DNA from: Cycas panzhihuaensis
Taxonomy: Eukaryota > Cycadophyta
Direction of reading: 5' to 3'
DNA: 64,000 nucleotides
Assembly (NCBI GenBank): GCA_023213395.1
Contig: CM041465.1
Span: 80,545,741 to 80,609,740, forward strand
The notes under the pieces are model-generated. The model had not been told where the DNA came from, made no database searches, and saw only the letters and a program-made list of their open reading frames with translations. Every line of letters starts with the position of its first letter. The first letter of the stretch is position 1. The position numbers and the translations under genes were made by a program. Positions 35,691-47,340 of the stretch are shown here, one piece after another.

Positions 35691-36339
35691 AATAAAAGGA
35701 ATTCTAGAGAGATTAAGCAAGACCACATCTAATTAAAATTTACTTTTACATTAAGAAAGATAATTTCTTGAATTTACCACATTTATTTTTAGCCTTGCAA
35801 GAGGAACAATTAGGACCATTAAAGTTACCACCACATATATACCAATTGGCCTACTCATATTGGATGAGAAACATCATCGGCTATAAGGTGTATTAGGTGG
35901 TAGGTTGAAGTGGAGAACCTATCCTTTCTTGGAGTTCAAAGACCAAGGCTAGACCTAGAGAGGGTGATTTCCTTAGTTAGTAAAACCTTCATTGCTAAAT
36001 TTATTGTTAGGTATAAGTTTAGCATATGTAGACCAACAATTCAGGGGGGTGTAATAACCTTCGTAACAGCTCGTGTACTAAGGTATATTAAGCATAGAGC
36101 TCACATACCAACATATTGGGTCTATGTTTTGCTACTTGTGGGTAGGCACCACTAGGCAAGATAGTAACCAAAGGTTTCCCTTAGAGACCCTTGGACTTAG
36201 AGCCTAAAAGCCTCATTAGGGACTAGGACACTTGCAAAACCTTGGGAAAAACTTTAAACATTACTTCTTGAGTTAATTTTCAAAATTAAACCTTAGAAAA
36301 ACTTTAATTTATCTACAATTTTTTAAACTTTAGCTAAAA

Positions 36340-37420
36340 GATAGCAATAAACTTTAGAAATATGATAATTCCCAAGTTTGATGGTAATAACTTTCTAAAT
36401 TAAAGTAGCAAGATAAGATCTATCCTCATCGCTAATAACATGTGGGAGATTGTGAGAATAGGTTACAGTGAATTAGGTCAAAATGCTACTACCATTGAAA
36501 AGGCAGTTTATAAAAAAAATGTTTAAAAGGATAATGAAGCTCTTTCCCTTATATTTTTTACATTAGAAGATCATATTTTTCCATGAGTTAGTGAGACAAC
36601 AAAATCAAAGGAAGCATGGGATACACTATAGTTAATTTATGAAGGAGTTACATCTTTTAAGCTTCAAAACCTAAGAAGCAAATTTAAAAACTTACAAATG
36701 ATGCCAACAGAATCTATAATAAAATTCATGACTAAGGTGCAAGACATAATTAATCAAATGAGATTGCTTAGAGACACATTGATAGAACAAAGAGTAGTAG
36801 AAAGAATTTTGAGATGTCTAGGTGCCATAAAAGGGTTTAAAATGGCAGTGACAAACATAGGGGCTTCTAAAGATCTAATCACCTTTAAGGTGGAACAACT
36901 AAGTGCTATGCTAATGTCAGTTGAAGAATAACAAAATGTAAATGAATCCCTTAAGCATGCATTTGCTACCAAGGCTAGAATCCAATCTCATTCTCAAGTG
37001 GGTACATCCAAAGAATCACCTCTCAAGAGAAGGGATAGAAATCTTAGAAAGGATATGCATCAAGATCTACCTAAATATCAAGCTCTCCACTAAAAGAGAC
37101 AAGGAGCAAACCAACGAAATGTTAATCCTCCTAGGTACCAAAATTAAGAGAAACAGCCTGAGGTACATTCATATTGCCCAATTTTCTAAAGAAATATTCA
37201 AGTGACAAGGTCAAATTAGGATTATTATGACAATAGACAAAGGGATAATCAAGTCCCCCATTATGAGAAAATGGGGAGGTCATCGCACATTGAAAGAACT
37301 CATCCATATAGTTGAAGACTAAGTTATAGGAGAAGAGAGATACTATACTGCACCTATTATCATCGTAGTGGTCACACAAAAGACAAATGTTTTTCAAAAC
37401 ATAGATCACCCATAAAAGAT
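36340..37420 (+). pseudogene. copia B gag
   Basis: Begins near IPKFDGNNFLN (36,370). A 77-codon open stretch (36,698-36,931) carries FMTKVQDIINQMRLL and RILRCLGAIKGFKM, the UBN2-type Gag core. The zinc knuckle at about 37,350 reads CTYYHRSGHTKDKC: the CX2CX4HX4C pattern with the second Cys changed to Tyr. Frameshifts and stops are present. Confidence 0.78.
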
Positions 37421-38640
37421 AGTGTAAATACCACAATTGAGATAAGTGATAATAACATATTTTCCATATCTAATTTTAATGCCAAAGAAGAAGAAGATGA
37501 TAGCTGGTACATTGATTTAGGTTGCTTCACTCACATGAGTCATAAGGAGCATTTATTCCATACATTGGATAAAAGCAAAAGAGGTTTAATAATGAATGGT
37601 GATGACACATTCCATGAATCAGTTGGTAGAGGTAACATAACACTCATGATAGATATAAGAGAGTATAGATACCTTAATGATGTATTATATATTCCTACCT
37701 TGAAGAAAAATCTATTATCAGTAGGGCAGATGATGGATCAAGATTACAGGGTTATTTTTTATAATCGTAAATACACAATTAAAGACAAAAGAAAAAATAA
37801 GGTAATTGTTGCAAAAGGCAAAATGATAAAAGATGGACTTTTTAAACTTGTTCTTACTCAATTAGATACCTATGCCTTAAGAACCATAGTTAAATTAGAT
37901 AATGGCTTATGGCATAGGAGATTTAGACACCTCAACTATAGCAGTTTGGCCTTAATGAAAAGAATGGATATGATTAATTGGTTACCTAATATTGAAGTGG
38001 ACTAAACCATATATGAGGGATGCTTACTTAGTAAATAACACAAGGAAAGTTTTCTAGATTATAGCTATCGAGTAATTAGACCACTTCAACTAGTCTATGG
38101 AGATTTGAAAGACAAAAACTTGGCCCATGAGTTTTGTATAGAAGTAGTCCATACATCAATTTATCTCCTCAATATGTGCTCCGCTAAAACCCTAAGGTGG
38201 AAGACACTTGAAGAAGCTTAGACAAGCTATAAGCCAAATATACATCATTTAAGAGATTTTGGATGCCTAGCCTATGCACATGTACTTGACCAAAGGAGAT
38301 CTAAATTAGATGACCATAGTATCAAATGCATATTTCATGGCTATAATCAAGCATCTAAATCATACAAAGTCTATGATCCTAAGTCAAAGAAGGTCATGCT
38401 GAGTAGAGATATAAAGTTTCAAGAAGATGCTTATTATCATGATAATCAAGAAAAGAGGAAAGAAATAATGATCAATTTTGACACCTCTACTAAGTCAAAA
38501 TATATGCCTCCTATGTTTGACTTTAGACAAGTCATTAATGAACCAAGTAGGAAGGGTACCTCTTCTCAACCTCCACCACAAAGTCTTCTAAAATGGGTTC
38601 AAAGGAATCACGATATAGACAACATTTTGGATAGCAATTG
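37421..38640 (+). pseudogene. copia B protease, pre-integrase and integrase with core deleted
   Basis: The protease site reads SWYIDLGCFTHMSHKEHLF at about 37,503 (usual D-S-G reads D-L-G). The open frame 37,535-38,005 continues to GLWHRRFRHLNYSSLALMKR. At about 38,085-38,115 RPLQLVYGDL jumps straight to KDKNLAHEFCIEVVHTSIYL, which normally lies about 200 residues farther on. The catalytic D,D part of integrase is therefore gone. GCLAYAHVLDQRRSKLDDHS and the post-integrase tail follow normally. Confidence 0.8.
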
Positions 38641-40150
38641 AAGATCCACTCACTCACATAGGATAAGATTTACCCTCATGAGTAAAGTTTTGGAGTTCCA
38701 TGAGCCTCAAACCTTTGATAAGGCTAATACACATGCTTCTTGGAGAAAGGCAATGGAAGAAAAATATCACTCTATTGTTAAAAATAATACTTGGGAATTG
38801 GTTAACTTACCTCCCAATAAAAGAGCAATTGGCACTAAGTAGATCTATAAAACTAAGGTCTACTCTGATAAATTAATTGATAAATATAAAGCTAGATTAT
38901 TCATCAAAAGTTATGCCTAAAGAGAAGGTGTTGATTATAATAAAACATTTACTTCTATTGCTTGAATGGAAATAATTTGCATGTTGATATATTTGGCATC
39001 TCAAATATGATGGAAAGTTTATCAAATGGGAGTCAAAAGCTCTTTCCTCAATGGCTACATTAAAGAGGATATATGTCTCTCAACCCCTTGGTTTTGATAT
39101 CAGGGGGGGCGAAGACAAAGTGTACAAACTCAAAAAGGCACTTTATGGTTTGAAACAAGCACCCAGGGCTTGGTATTCCCAAATTGACAAATATTTTAGA
39201 GATCAAGGCTTTAAAAGGTCTCAATCAAATCCAAATCTCTACATCCAAATTAAGGGAGAATCTATCCTAATTATTGCACTTTACGTAGATGATCTTGTCT
39301 ACTCTAGAAATGACTCCCATCTTTTGTAAAACTTTAAGGAAGCCATATGTAAGGAATTTGAAATGATAGATTTGGGATTAATGCATTACTTCCTAAATTT
39401 AGAGGTATGGCAAGATAAGAATGACATCTTCATCTCCCAAAATAAATATATCCAAGATCTACTATAAAAGTTTAGGATAACCAATTACAAACCATTAGTA
39501 ACTTTAGCAAAAACAGGAATTAAGCTATCCAGACTAGATGATTCTACACCCATTAATCTTACACTCTATAGATAGTTAATTGGTAGTTTGATCTACTTGA
39601 CATCCACTTAACTAAATATAATACATTCAGTCAGTGTTGTATCCAAATTTATGCAAGACCTAAAGACTACTCATTGGCAAGTAGCCAAAAGAATTCTATG
39701 TTATCTTAAAGGTACTTCAGAATATGGTCTATATTATAAAGCTTTATCAAATTTCTAGTTGATAGGCTATATAGATTAAGATTAGGCAGGTGACATCGAT
39801 GATAGAAAATTGACTTCAGGTTACATATTTAGTATGGATTTGGTAGCTATAGCTTGGAGCACTAAGAAACAAAATATAATCTCTCTATCTATAGCCAAAG
39901 CAGAATATAAAGTAGTAGTCACTGGTGCATGTGAAACAGTTTACTTGAGAAGACTATTACAAGACTTTCAGCTAGAATAGAAAGGGCCTACAAGAATTTG
40001 GTATGATAATTTGAGTATAATACAGATGACAAATAACCTAGTATTTCATGGGAGAATGAAACATATTGAGATGTAGCACCACTTTATTTGAGAGCTAGTA
40101 TAAGTAAAAATAAATAAATTAGCATTTTGTAGCACTAAAGATCAAGTAGC
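38641..40150 (+). pseudogene. copia B RT and RNase H
   Basis: RT opens at about 38,735 (SWRKAMEEKYHSIVKNNTWE). An open frame at 39,051-39,329 contains VYKLKKALYGLKQAPRAWYS and ALYVDDLVYSR, so the YVDD catalytic box is intact here, unlike in the other RTs of this window. Stops before and after (for example GTK*IYKTKVYS) disable it. RNase H (39,770-40,150) is recognisable but heavily broken. Confidence 0.8.
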
Positions 40151-40229
40151 AGGTATCTTCACAAAAGTTTTAGGTAGGATCAAATTTTAGAAATATAGAG
40201 TCAAGTTGGGAGTTCTACATATTGTCCAT

Positions 40230-40600
40230 TATAGGGGAGAATATTGGGATAATACCTAATTTACAAGTGCATGTAAGCACCTTGGGCCTCTCATTGCCAC
40301 CTTGAGCCTCCCAAGGTTATCTCAGGCTACTTAGTATCGCCAAATAGTCACCTATAACTGATAAGGAGGCACTACATCTATCTTAGGCAAGATATTCAAT
40401 TATTTACTTAATATTTTAATAATTTTTAAAATTTTAATATTAGTCAAGTTGAGGTGCTTGCTACCTCCCCAAATTTATCTATTTATAGGTGGGGAATACC
40501 TCCCTAGTGGTTTTCAACATCGTCATTTATATTCAAAGATTATTATTTTCACTTCAAGATGATGTCCATTTACTTGTAATCATTCCACTCTGCACCTTGA
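40230..40600 (+). repeat. copia B polypurine tract and 3' LTR (right end uncertain)
   Basis: TATAGGGGAGAA (40,230-40,241) precedes TATTGGGATAATACCTAATT at 40,242. CTATTTATAGGTGGGG (about 40,478) is the likely TATA region, comparable with the minus-strand LTR at 16,325. No clear CA end was found. Confidence 0.65.
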
Positions 40601-40769
40601 AGCCAACAATATCCCTAATAGTCATTCCAAGAATTATGAACCCACAAACTCTCAAAATCATTAGTTACATTAGAAAAGAAAGAGTAATAAATTTCAACAA
40701 CTGAAGTACACAAAATTTTATTAGTAAGCATTACACAAACAAATTAAAAAAAAATATTAAGTATATTTA

Positions 40770-41905
40770 TCCCATAAACCAATTCCATATTATAATCACT
40801 AATGGAGGATTCATTAAATATTGAGGAATATGTTAAAAAGTAGAATTAGTAATGGGAGAGTATTCTTTCAAACATAAACATTTACAATCTCAATAGATGG
40901 TGTATATATAGTCTTAGGATCCCAATGGCTACATACACTAGATATGATTGCACTAAACTTAGACAAGTCATTAATGAGATTACAATTGAAATGGAAAGTT
41001 TACACACTTGAAAGTTTCACTCTAACTAAAAAAATAATTTGCATTATCCTACTAGATAAAAAAGTTACTAAGAAAGAGATGTTTAGGCTCTGTTGCCAGA
41101 TGTTCTTCTCTTGAAATAAAAGTTATGAAAGACTTAGATACACATGGTATATAAGAAAATATAGAGAAACATTTAGTAATATTTAAGGATCTTTCTATAG
41201 GGTTATCCCCAAATCATGTCATGGAACATGTGATTAAATTATAAGAAGGATCAAAACCCATCAATATTAAACAAAATAGCTCTTTTCACACACACACACA
41301 TACATATATATATATACTAAACAAAGTGATTGTTATGAATAACTTTCTTATTCCCAAAATTCATGAATTTCTAGATGAATCACATGGAACTAAATGCATC
41401 ACTAAATTGGATTTGGATTATGGTTACTATTAGATATGCATTCACATAGAAGATACTCTTAAGATGACCTTCTACATACATATAGGTCATTATGAATTTA
41501 AAGTCATGTCTTTGGTTTAAAAAATGCCCTAATCACCTTTGAAGCCATAATGGACAAGACTTTTTGACCTTGGTTAAGAAATTTTGTGCTAATTTTCTTT
41601 GATAATATCTTAATATATAACCAAATTTTGAATAAGCACCTATTTCATATTAGCACGGTATTACAAACACTATCAGATAATGAGTTTCATGTCAACAAAT
41701 CTAAGAACATATTTAGCATATAAGAGATGGAATATTTGGGAAATATTATAGCAACTAAAGGGATCAATATGGATCCATAAAAAATGAGGGCCATTCTAGA
41801 CTGGTGAAATATAAAGTCTATAACCAAATTATATAGTTTTTTTAATCCCACAAGATATTGAAGGAGGTTTAAAAGAAATTATACCCATAATATAATCCCT
41901 CTAAC
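40770..41905 (+). pseudogene. Chromovirus-like Ty3/gypsy D: protease end and RT (left part)
   Basis: VLGSQWLHTLDMIALNLDKS at about 40,912 is the end of a gypsy retropepsin; EKHLVIFKDLSIGLSPNHVM-like sequence links to RT. RT motifs: GTKCITKLDLDYGYY at about 41,388, KMTFYIHIGHYEFKVM near 41,463, VLIFFDNILIYN at about 41,587 (FFDD changed to FFDN) and MEYLGNIIATKGINMDP near 41,730. The reading is cut inside IIPLT at 41,905 and resumes after the family C element at 47,746. Confidence 0.82.
41284..41316. repeat. (CA)n/(TA)n microsatellite in gypsy D
   Basis: CACACA run followed by ATATAT, interrupting the RT reading near its start. Confidence 0.9.
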
Positions 41906-42291
41906 TATTGGGGTTAATGTTCATTACCCATCTTCCACCTTCCAACCAGGAGTACACACCTCACTCTTATCAATTTACACATGTGGGTGCTCACATGTGA
42001 AGGTAAGTATAAGGTAAGGTTGATTTGATTTAAGTTAATTTGAGTTAAGTTATTATTTTATTATTATTTAAATTTTAGGGATTGAGGAGTTTCCCTCCTC
42101 CCACAAACTATATATTTTGAGGGGTGTACAACCCTAGTGTCTTTAGATATTGCCTACTTTTGGACATTTATAATGCTCTCTCTACAACAATGGATTGAAT
42201 ACAAAAGATCTTGTGTTTATGCAACAATGATGTATTGATCTATGATTATTTGTTTATGTTCTGCCCTATTCTCCATGATTATTTTCCTACA
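41906..42291 (+). repeat. Family C 5' LTR (386 bp)
   Basis: TATTGGGGTTAATGTTCATT (TG mutated to TA) to TTTTCCTACA. Pairs with 47,353-47,740. Confidence 0.9.
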
Positions 42292-42308
42292 TTTACTATC
42301 AGAGTAGA
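42292..42308 (+). promoter_or_regulatory. Primer binding site of family C
   Basis: TTTACTATCAGAGTAGA, three changes from TTTGGTATCAGAGCAGA, directly after the LTR. Initiator-Met tRNA type, as in copia elements. Confidence 0.8.
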
Positions 42309-42514
42309 GATTGTTGAGCTATTGCATCTCCATTTAAAAATTTTTTAAAGAAGAAGGAAGATTTATTGGCATTTGAAGTAGATCTACTCACAAGCAAGAA
42401 CTATTGGTTGTATTCATTTTCTATAAAGTTTATTAGGAAGCAGTTTCTTGTATTTTTTTATTAAAGATCTGATTATTCTTGAAGATATACTTGTGATATA
42501 ACAAATATATTTTA

Positions 42515-43010
42515 CATTTTTTCAGATTTGTGTAGGTGCATAGCTGCAAATAGTAAATATAAAGCTTTTATCACTCTACAGAGGTTTTATCAACAAGTTT
42601 TATATATTGTTTGATATTTTTTAAGTATATTTTATCTATTTATCTAATATTTTTTCAGATATGTGCAGGAGCACAGCTGCAAGTAATATTCATTCAAGTT
42701 TTCTTTATATCTGCTATATATTCTTTAGATTTACTTATTTTATCAAATATTTCATTATTTTCTAGTTTATTTTGCTTATATATGTAATATTTACTTTATG
42801 TCTGTAATACTTACTTCAGATCTATAATATGTATTCAAGTTTACTTCAAATCTGCTTATTTAATCAAATATTTCATAATTTTATGGTTTATTTATTTTAG
42901 ATCTATAATATTTACTTTAGATCTATAATATTGCCTACAGGTCTACAATATTTACTTTAGATCTCCAATACTTACTTTAGATCTATAATATTTATTAAAG
43001 TTTTCTTTCA
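42515..43010. repeat. AT-rich minisatellites built on an AGATCT motif
   Basis: A unit of about 20 bp, TTTAGATCTATAATATTTAC, recurs imperfectly from about 42,778 to 43,005, with 17-23 bp variants. Upstream, a segment reading TTTTTTCAGAT.TGTG.AGG then GCA.AGCTGCAA appears twice about 132 bp apart (42,519 and 42,651). Confidence 0.7.
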
Positions 43011-43574
43011 GATCTGTATATTTTATCATATATTTGACCATTTTTTCAAGTTCTTTTTTTAGATCTACAAGTTTTGGTTCCTATTTAGCCCAATAAGTCA
43101 TATATTATAACAGATCTCCCTACTGGAGAAATTGGTTTAAAGCTTTGATTTATGTGGAAGAAGATCTCATCTTTGAAAGTTAACCTGCTATAAATCTGCT
43201 TCAACTGCTTACCAAGTTCTTCTTTGTTTATTTTTATATTTAAACACATATATATTTCTTGGTTTTATGATATATCTGCTCCAATATATTTGAAAGATTT
43301 TAGATACAAATATATATACTTCTTATTTTATTGCTTTATTTTCATCAATATATTTAAAAGATCTGGCACATATTCCAAGCAAGACTTCCTCAACTTACTT
43401 TGCAAAAAGTAAACAGAAAATAAGAAAAAAGGGGAATAAGCAAGTCTACTTTATATATATTTTATTTATTTGGTATATATAAAAGAACTACCAAAGAAAA
43501 TATCTATGTGCTATATTTTCTCCATGATTATATGTTTCTGTGCATTGAAGCCACTTTATTATTGTAAGTTATCT
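43011..43574. other. AT-rich interior of the family C element
   Basis: No gene or strong repeat was recognised. A 62-codon open frame at 43,224-43,412 is Ile/Phe/Tyr-rich low-complexity sequence. Confidence 0.4.
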
Positions 43575-43910
43575 TTAAAACCTCCAAGAGTCTAATAAAT
43601 TTTTTGCCATATTTAATTTATATTCAACATCACTAACAGGCATCTTGAATAAAATCTTGAGATTTATCTCTTTTGAGACTTTTTCTATAATCTGATGTGT
43701 TATACTCTCCATAAGATAGCCCATGTGAGAATCATCTGAATAGTAACGTGAAGGAATCTAGACCATATAAAGAGCATTCATCATAGGACTTATTGTTTCA
43801 AGAACCCTTGGCAAAGGTTCACTAGAAAGTATCTTGAAATAACGCTCAATAGTTGTTAAAAACTTCACATTTTTCTTTTCTTCCAAATTTTTTTTTGAAA
43901 TATCAGACAT
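43575..43910 (-). pseudogene. Dynein heavy chain tail (DHC N-terminal region) exon relic
   Basis: On the minus strand one frame from 43,910 gives NVKFLTTIERYFKILSSEPL, then ISPMMNALYMV, SRYYSDDSHMGYLMESITHQ and SKEINLKILFKM. This follows the conserved heavy-chain tail pattern (NVKFLxTLERHF, then PPMMNALRMVWxISRHYNTDERM, then NxKTIF). The Trp of the WIIS-type motif is a TAG stop (43,758-43,760); otherwise the frame is open. A donor-like AG/GTTTTA at 43,582/43,581 follows DSWR, as expected of a genomic exon. Dynein heavy chains drive axonemal motility and are absent from plants without flagellated sperm. Here it is a fragment inside a retroelement. Confidence 0.7.
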
Positions 43911-44345
43911 TTACATTACATTATAGGTAAATGCTTTACATTGCTATACATAGCCATGGCACTTAGGTTTCCATCAGTTCCATCAAAATTGCTTGGACAA
44001 AAATATCATAAATACATCAACAATTGTCATTCTATGACAGCACTACAACCATTTCATTTTGAGAAATTTCCCTTAAGTCAAAGAATTTTGCATTGAAATT
44101 ATATTGTTGCATACATATGACAAAGGAAAATATCTTCTGTTTAATATTTGGACCATCAAATTGAAACAACAAGCCACTGGTTGGTTCCTAAATATTGTAA
44201 ACTAGAAGGATATAGAACCTCTGTGAATCATCCTTTAATAATGTAGACACTCAGACATTATTACCTAAAATATATTGCCTGTAAGATTTGAGCTCCTCTC
44301 AACTCAAAAAAGCACAAAACTCAAAGTAATCTAATTCTCTCATCT
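43911..44345 (-). pseudogene. Possible further exon relics of a captured gene
   Basis: Minus-strand reading shows gene-like stretches without a family match: SGLLFQFDGPNIKQKIFSFV (about 44,178-44,119) continuing to FDLREISQNEMVVVLS, and EELKSYRQYILG near 44,290. They sit between the dynein relic and the 45-bp repeat relic and run in the same direction. I cannot name the protein; they may belong to the same source gene. Confidence 0.35.
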
Positions 44346-44843
44346 TTAATTTGAATCCTCATTGTTATCCTCATAAGTTCCCTTACAATTAGATACGCAC
44401 CTAGCGGTATCTCCCTCATTGTATCCATGATAGATAGAGAGTTTTCTAACAATATCTCCTTTATCATTTCCACAATAATTAGAGAGCTGCATAAGCCCAT
44501 CTCCATCTTCATTCCCATGATAATTAGAGAGACGCTCGATACTATCTCCGTCAGTTTTCCCACGATAATAAGATAAATGGCCTGTACTGTCTTCATCAGA
44601 ACTCCTATGGTAATTTGAGAGTCATCTCATGTCATTTATATCACCATTCACACTGTAATTAGATGACCTTCTCATTCCATCAACAAATTCATTCCCACGC
44701 TGCCCCCTAATGAAAGTATAATGATAGCAGCCACGTGGACCTCTAATAAGACTTAAAGAAGAGATGCCATTGTCAGTCTCTGATAATGCAACTACAGTAC
44801 TCCCAATAAATTTATCTAACCGGCAATCAATATAACATAGAGA
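44346..44843 (-). pseudogene. Coding relic with seven 15-residue repeats
   Basis: One minus-strand frame runs from about 44,843 to a TAA at 44,346-44,348 with a single internal TGA (44,622-44,624). It opens with CRLDKFIGSTVVALSE and LIRGPRGCYHYTFIRGQRG, then seven 15-residue units (45 bp, 44,666-44,349) of pattern LSNYxGNxDGDxxxR, for example LSYYRGKTDGDSIER and LSNYHGNEDGDGLMQ. Frame kept across repeats, with non-random conserved positions (S, Y, G, D), suggests real coding ancestry. The protein family is not recognised. Confidence 0.5.
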
Positions 44844-45290
44844 GAAGCTAGATCAAAGAGAAAGAAACAAATATCTATGATAAAGCATTTTCGATCAATT
44901 GTAATACCAGAATTGGCTACAAAAAGACTAATGGTTCAGCAAATAAACTCATCATTTGTTTGTGTTGTTAAATGTCCTCTCTGCTACTGGCTCATCCTCA
45001 ACTTTTCCACCCAATTTCGGTGCCAACAGGTGACCTCTTAGGTGATGGAGACACTCGAGGCGGCGTATTGTAGAGTGCAAAAAGCAACAGAGTTACAGTG
45101 GACGGTGATGACAGTGCTAGGCAACGAACTTTCCAAAAAAATTTGAACGTTTTTTTATTTTTTCATATTTTTTATTTTATAAAGTTTTAAAAATTTTATT
45201 TGTATTATATAAAGTTTGAATTATGGGGTTTTAAAGGCTTAAACCCACTTTGACATTTAGCCCCCAGCCCCGTGACCTCTCTACGTGACC
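44844..45290 (-). pseudogene. Possible 5' exon of the captured gene
   Basis: Minus strand at about 45,065-44,998 reads TPPRVSPSPKRSPVGTEIGW, and a neighbouring frame EDEPVAERTFNN, in a GC-richer patch than its surroundings. It could be the first exon of the gene whose relics lie to the left. Evidence is weak and no family is assigned. Confidence 0.25.
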
Positions 45291-46589
45291 ATAACTTATC
45301 TTTAAAGGGACCAACAACATTTATAAAACTTTTTTTTTTTTTTTTACATAGAGTACATGGCAAAGTTTTACTGTAATTTCTCACTCAGTCATCGGTTTCT
45401 AATGAAACCTATCCCATTGCATCTAAAATTTTTTGTAGTATGATTTTGACTAGTCATATGACCTATTTGGAGCTAATTTGACCTATTTTCAGTCAGTTTA
45501 AGGCTAATCAACAATTTTTAGAGTCTTTTTAAGCTATTTTCATAAAATCTATTTTTCATTAGATTATATTTTATCACTAAGAGATTATTTTCTACCTAGA
45601 TCTATTCTACAATTATTTACTATCAACAAACTTCATTACTATATATTCATCTTATTTTTTAGGATTTACTTTTATCATTATTTTAATTGGTGAAAGTGGC
45701 ACTTTAGTTTTTTTTTAACATATTCACATAAAAGTACTTGTTGCTATTTTTATTATAACTTTTCTATTTTACATCAGAATTTAGTTCTTTCAGTTTTGTT
45801 GGGAAGCTGGCTCACTCCTCTTCAAACTGAAACTATTATTTATAACTTTTAAAGTATTTTTGTTGATTTTCAAAGCCATCAAATTTGAGCTACTTAGTAG
45901 CCTCCAATCTATCATTATTGTATATTCACATATATTATTTCTCAAATTTTTTTAGCTAAAAGTATATTGAGTAGCCTTCTAAACTATAATTGATCATTTT
46001 ACAACATTCTATAAGTATTTTACTAGTATTTTTATAATATTTTGAGCTTCAGACTCTTATTAAGCTGCAAAATGAGGTCTATACCTTTGGTTCATCAAAA
46101 TATTGACTTGTAGGAACCCATTTTTAAAACGGTTAATTCCATTGAATACATATTTTATTAATCTTCATATTAGTATAATTTCATATTATTCTAACTTTGT
46201 TTAGTACAACTTTAAAGTTGCTAAACTTAAGCATTAAAGTATATCCTAACAGGTTTATCTTAAAAACTTTTTATTTTTTCATCTTTAAAGTTTGAATTTA
46301 GATCTAGTTAAGAGGATCTTTGTTATATTCAAAATTTACTCATATATTCATTATATTTCAAAGTTTATCTTAAATTAGATCTTATAAGTTTGTCATTTAT
46401 TTAAAAGGCATTTTATTCATTCTTGTTGAAAAGATCATTCACTTTACATTCACTTTCCAAGGTAATTTTTTCACTTTTAAAGGGCATTGCATTTCTTGAG
46501 TATATTTGACATCATATAAGTTTGTCATTTATTGAGTTCTTTGACTTAGTAAAAGCATATTCCTTTTATGTACTAAAGTTTTCTAAAAA
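45291..46589 (+). other. Family C leader before gag
   Basis: Homologous to 32,951-34,140 in the other family C copy (shared CCTATCCCATTGCATCTA and TATTTGGAGCT segments). No coding sequence. Confidence 0.65.
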
Positions 46590-47340
46590 ATGACAATCAA
46601 TCTTGATAAAGTACAATTTCCTGTATTTTATGGCCATGTTTTTTTACTATGGCATAATACTATAAAAAATTATTTTATTACACATGATCTTTAGAAATAT
46701 TTATAAGATGAATATGATATTAGTATTAAGGAAAACATTAAAAAGGACAATGAAGTCCTAGCCTTACTATTTTGCACTATAGATGACAATGGTTTTTCTA
46801 GAGTTTGTGAGACAGGTGCTAGAACAGGTGGATTGTAATGGCAAGACCAAGGAAGATTGGGATTGTCATATAGGATGTCTTGATTTCTACTTATGGGGGA
46901 GATACCCTCAATGAATTCAACATTGATGTTGAGCATATAAGACAGGTTCCTAAACAGGTGGATTGTAATAACAAGTCCAAGGAAGATTCAAATTAAATGC
47001 ATGATCATCTTGTTGTACAAGAGCTTGATCCTCCATTTGAGGGGTAGATATATGATGATATGATAATTGTTCATAATATAAAGTTTTCAGAAGACAAAGT
47101 TTAAGTTTAAAGTTTTCTTAAAGTTTAAGTTAACAAAGTCAAAGTTGTAGCTACATATCCACATTCAAATCAAGCTTTATTTACTTACAGTTTTTTTGTA
47201 CCACTCAATAGTAAAATGACACATGTCACAAAAAGGATGAGAAGAGTTGATAATAATCAAGCCAAAATACAAATCTTTAAAGTTTTTTTCAAGTACAAAT
47301 TCCACAAGTTTAAAGAGAAGACATTGTTTGTGATGATCAT
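46590..47340 (+). pseudogene. Family C gag relic
   Basis: ATG 46,590 opens MTINLDKVQFPVFYGH; KDNEVLALLFCTIDDN follows near 46,744. A piece around GACAGGTGCTAGAACAGGTG (about 46,812) is a near copy of sequence at about 46,942 and replaces part of the normal reading, so this copy has a local duplication. The Gag tail (FKVFFKYKFHKFKEK, 47,277) is shared with the other family C copies. It abuts the polypurine tract. Confidence 0.72.

Larger units (their letters stand above)
35691..40600 (+). mobile_element. Ty1/copia family B element, plus strand (5' LTR missing)
   Basis: The leader 35,691-36,340 is homologous to 59,310-59,861 (shared segments such as CCACATTTAT and GGTGGTAGGTT). Then follow gag, protease, a shortened integrase, RT, RNase H, polypurine tract and 3' LTR in normal copia order. 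The right LTR end is uncertain; gypsy D sequence begins by about 40,770. Confidence 0.8.
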
